In this document: positions 62,828-64,000 of the stretch, piece by piece
Layout of the letters: the number at the start of each line of letters is the position of its first letter
How positions within the stretch are numbered: position 1 is the stretch's first letter
The notes under the pieces: generated by a model
What the model was told of the DNA's origin: nothing
Databases searched by the model: none
Seen by the model: the letters and a program-made list of their open reading frames with translations, nothing else
NCBI GenBank assembly: GCA_023460955.1
Contig: JAEWOH010000070.1
Location: 184,709 to 248,708 of the forward strand
Source: Bacillota bacterium
GTDB lineage: Bacteria > Bacillota > Clostridia > Acetivibrionales > DSM-1351
Direction of reading: 5' to 3'
Length of the DNA: 64,000 bases
Position numbers and translations under genes: made by a program

Positions 62828-63517
62828 ATGGACAAGATACTTGTAATTGATGATGAAAGAGAAATAGTAGAACTCATAAAGAAGGAATTGGAAAAAGAAA
62901 ATTATGAAGTTATAACAGCATTTTGTGGTGCTGACGGCTTGAATAAATTAGGAGAGGGCGACATTTCTCTTGTCATACTTGATATTATGATGCCCGGGAT
63001 TAACGGAATAGAAGTGTGTAATAAGATACGCTCTTTCAGCAGTATCCCGATTATAATGGTGAGTGCCAAAGGGCAGGAACAAGACAAGATTCAAGGCTTA
63101 CTGGAAGGTGCGGATGACTATATGGTTAAGCCGTTTTCTACAGCGGAATTAGCTGCAAGAGTTATCTCGCAGATTCGAAGATACTCTTATTTCAATACCG
63201 GGAAAATAGGGAAGCAGGTTATAGAAATCAAAGGTTTAGGTATTGATGAACAAAAGCACATTGTTACACTGTACGGCCATCAGGTTAAGCTGACACCCAC
63301 TGAGTTTTCAATCCTGCTTTTGTTGGCTAAGAATAAAGGAAAAGTGTTCAGTTCCGATGAAATTTATAAACACTTATGGCCTGATGAAAAATATTATGAA
63401 GGTAATAATACGGTTATGTCTCATATATGGAGGCTTCGCGAAAAAATAGAAGTAAATCCGAAAGAAGCGGAAATAATTAAAACAGTGTGGGGTGTTGGCT
63501 ATAAAATTGAAGATTAA
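62828..63517 (+). CDS. OmpR/VanR-family response regulator
   Basis: A 229-residue regulator. Residues 1-118 are a receiver (LVIDDEREIVELI; phosphoacceptor Asp in LVILDIMMPGINGIE near residue 52; Lys in MVKPFS near 101). Residues ~128-229 are an OmpR-type winged helix (LTPTEFSILLLLAKNKGKVFSSDEIYKHLW; VMSHIWRLREKIE; IIKTVWGVGYKIE). It lies 39 bp after the serine hydrolase gene and overlaps the following kinase gene by 11 bp. VanR-type members in Clostridia often answer cell-envelope stress, which would suit the hydrolase neighbour. Confidence 0.93.
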   Translation: MDKILVIDDEREIVELIKKELEKENYEVITAFCGADGLNKLGEGDISLVILDIMMPGINGIEVCNKIRSFSSIPIIMVSAKGQEQDKIQGLLEGADDYMVKPFSTAELAARVISQIRRYSYFNTGKIGKQVIEIKGLGIDEQKHIVTLYGHQVKLTPTEFSILLLLAKNKGKVFSSDEIYKHLWPDEKYYEGNNTVMSHIWRLREKIEVNPKEAEIIKTVWGVGYKIED

Positions 63518-64000
63518 AAGTATTAAACTAAGTATTATGTGGAATCTGTTTATAAGTATGATAGCAGCAGCTATTATTACGTTTTTGGTATTTTTAGTGT
63601 TTTTTGCGACACTTCAATTAATATCACAGGAAATGTACGCAAAGCTACTTGAACGTTGTTATGCAACCACAACTGCCATGGTTATTACAAGTGCAGTAAT
63701 GCTTCTGGCTTATTTAGGCTGCACAATCTTTATTTTTACTTATAGACTAAATGAAATTACTGACTATATTAAGAAGATATCAAATAATATACATAAGCTT
63801 GCGCAGGGTGACTTTGAAGAAAAGCTTACAATAGAAAGTGGTAATGAACTGGGGTGCCTTGCAGAGGATATCAATAAAATGTCAGATAAGATTGATTTAC
63901 ATATTAAAAACGAAAAAAAGTGGAATGAAGAGCGGTATAATATAATAACAAATATGTCCCATGACCTAAAGACCCCGATTATGTCCATCGACGGGTATAT
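63507..64000 (+). CDS. Sensor histidine kinase (VanS-like), truncated by window edge
   Basis: An open frame of at least 164 codons runs off the right edge. It starts at a TTG (63507) overlapping the response regulator gene, with an in-frame ATG at 63537 as the alternative start. Two membrane helices are visible (FISMIAAAIITFLVFLVFF; AMVITSAVMLLAYLGCTIF), with a short loop between. A HAMP linker (NNIHKLAQGDFEEKLTIESGNELGCLAED) leads to the H-box IITNMSHDLKTPIMSI, where His is the phosphoacceptor. The ATPase domain lies beyond the window. It is the partner of the VanR-like regulator. Confidence 0.88.
   Translation, partial: MKIKSIKLSIMWNLFISMIAAAIITFLVFLVFFATLQLISQEMYAKLLERCYATTTAMVITSAVMLLAYLGCTIFIFTYRLNEITDYIKKISNNIHKLAQGDFEEKLTIESGNELGCLAEDINKMSDKIDLHIKNEKKWNEERYNIITNMSHDLKTPIMSIDGY

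Overview
The window is AT-rich, with strong AAGGAGG-type ribosome binding sites, a gerA/gerC/gerB-type germination operon, many solute-binding lipoproteins and YesM/YesN, AgrC/AgrA and VanR/S-type two-component systems. This points to an anaerobic, spore-forming Clostridia bacterium, probably of the Ruminiclostridium/Lachnospirales saccharolytic type. No rRNA, tRNA, CRISPR array or intact mobile element is visible; the genus is an inference.

Layout. (1) 1-3775, minus: one open frame running off the left edge encodes a secreted protein of tandem Ig-like domains with an exact 426-bp super-repeat; a small Cys-rich protein gene lies just upstream. (2) 4.1-6.2 kb, minus: AgrC/AgrA-like kinase and LytTR regulator. 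(3) 6.5-12.5 kb: separate small units: AraC/GyrI regulator, a decayed surface-protein fragment, a BlaI-type repressor with an acyltransferase-like protein, a metallo-beta-lactamase-fold hydrolase, a geranylgeranyl-reductase-like flavoprotein and a PadR-DUF4180 repressor. (4) 12.7-20.8 kb: YesM/YesN sensor-regulator, sugar ABC importer (binding protein and two permeases) and a Gfo/Idh/MocA oxidoreductase. (5) 20.9-25.2 kb, minus: GntR repressor and a SIS - ROK-like kinase - PIG-L deacetylase operon, most simply an amino-sugar pathway. (6) 25.3-38.8 kb: FAD oxidoreductase and LacI repressor (minus) divergent from a second sugar ABC importer, two paralogous TIM-barrel isomerases, a zinc alcohol dehydrogenase, a glycerophosphodiesterase, MgtC, a HAD phosphatase and an FGGY kinase. 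(7) 39.0-41.6 kb: an 882-residue MerR-headed multidomain protein. (8) 42.0-52.3 kb: alpha/beta hydrolase, Opp/Dpp-type ABC transporter with fused ATPases, CapA-like protein, LacI repressor and an MFS transporter. (9) 52.4-56.3 kb: a folded intergenic element, a transglutaminase-like protein and a PadR-controlled DUF362 lipoprotein-permease pair. (10) 56.3-64 kb: IS3-family remnant, the ger operon, a membrane serine hydrolase and a VanR/VanS-like pair cut by the right edge.

The region is mostly a string of nutrient-acquisition and response modules, each with its own regulator. Seven regulators (BlaI-like, PadR-DUF4180, GntR, two LacI, MerR, PadR) have a legible dyad at a nearby promoter, so several regulons can be proposed from sequence alone. 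Neither sugar importer has its own ATPase, so both probably share one encoded elsewhere. The least familiar items are the MerR multidomain protein with a possible internal translation start, the PadR/DUF362/permease module with two near-identical operators, the GntR/SIS/ROK/PIG-L pathway and the isomerase/dehydrogenase/phosphodiesterase pathway.
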